A stretch of 60,000 nt of DNA from Liolophura sinensis. Taxonomy: Eukaryota > Mollusca > Polyplacophora > Chitonida > Chitonidae. A program made the translations under genes and the position numbers. The stretch is taken from NCBI RefSeq assembly GCF_032854445.1, contig NC_088296.1:4427246-4487245 (forward strand), in the 5' to 3' direction. Under the pieces are notes generated by a model that saw nothing but the letters and a program-made list of their open reading frames with translations, searched no databases and was not told where the DNA came from. This document shows positions 59,846 through 60,000 of this stretch, piece by piece. Numbering within the stretch: the stretch's first letter is position 1; each line of letters opens with the position of its first letter.

Positions 59846-60000
59846 GGACGACTTGATTCAGGAGTTCAATGTTCCAAGTCAGTCCTCTGTTTTATGGCCG
59901 TGTTGTTCGATATGACAGGGCGAAGGTTCTTTGTCCACTGTAGCACAGTTACTATTACAGTTACCCATTAGCAAATTTTTCAGTCCTACACAAGACTGAC

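Overview
This is nuclear DNA of an animal. Genes are split into many short exons with GT/AG introns, the tRNA-derived SINEs carry AAATAAATA-type tails, and about a third of the window is tandem repeat. The SINE families and the recurring CAAGGGAGRTAACT motif look molluscan (or at least lophotrochozoan), but the species cannot be fixed from the sequence. Coding exons make up under 5% of the window (about 2.8 kb).

Three genes can be read confidently. (1) MCCC2, the beta (carboxyltransferase) subunit of mitochondrial 3-methylcrotonyl-CoA carboxylase, lies on the minus strand. Ten exons run from the ATG at 22617 down to 6959 and encode the first 333 residues; the C-terminal part lies off the left edge. 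(2) FAH, fumarylacetoacetase, is complete on the plus strand: 13 exons from 23161 to 44459, 418 residues, all phases consistent and all known active-site residues present. (3) A four-EF-hand calmodulin-like protein of 174 residues lies on the minus strand: six exons from 59293 down to 53494. MCCC2 and FAH are head to head, with 543 bp between their start codons. Leucine and tyrosine breakdown both end in acetoacetate, so a shared bidirectional promoter is plausible, but this is an inference.

Layout. 1-6155: a 72-bp satellite with a recent 2.37-kb internal tandem duplication. 6.2-22.6 kb: MCCC2, with arrays in its introns (48, 20, 24 and 38 bp units), many SINE copies and a tyrosine-recombinase relic inside a long inverted repeat. 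22.6-23.2 kb: shared promoter region. 23.2-44.5 kb: FAH, with arrays in introns 4, 5, 6, 9, 10 and 11 and a Penelope-like element relic in intron 4. 44.5-53.5 kb: intergenic, with SINEs, MITEs and 36/43/47/68-bp arrays. 53.5-59.3 kb: the calmodulin-like gene. 59.6-59.8 kb: a further small array.

The most striking pattern is that four arrays in these two genes are built from exon-intron junctions. The 3' end of FAH exon 4 with its donor, the acceptor and start of FAH exon 5, the 3' end of FAH exon 11 with its donor, and the 3' end of MCCC2 exon 5 with its donor have each been tandemly multiplied into the adjoining intron. This leaves rows of near-identical decoy splice sites beside the real ones. 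In each case the founding unit is identifiable because it encodes conserved protein. In FAH intron 11 the reading frame stays open through the first repeats, so some decoys could give in-frame longer proteins.
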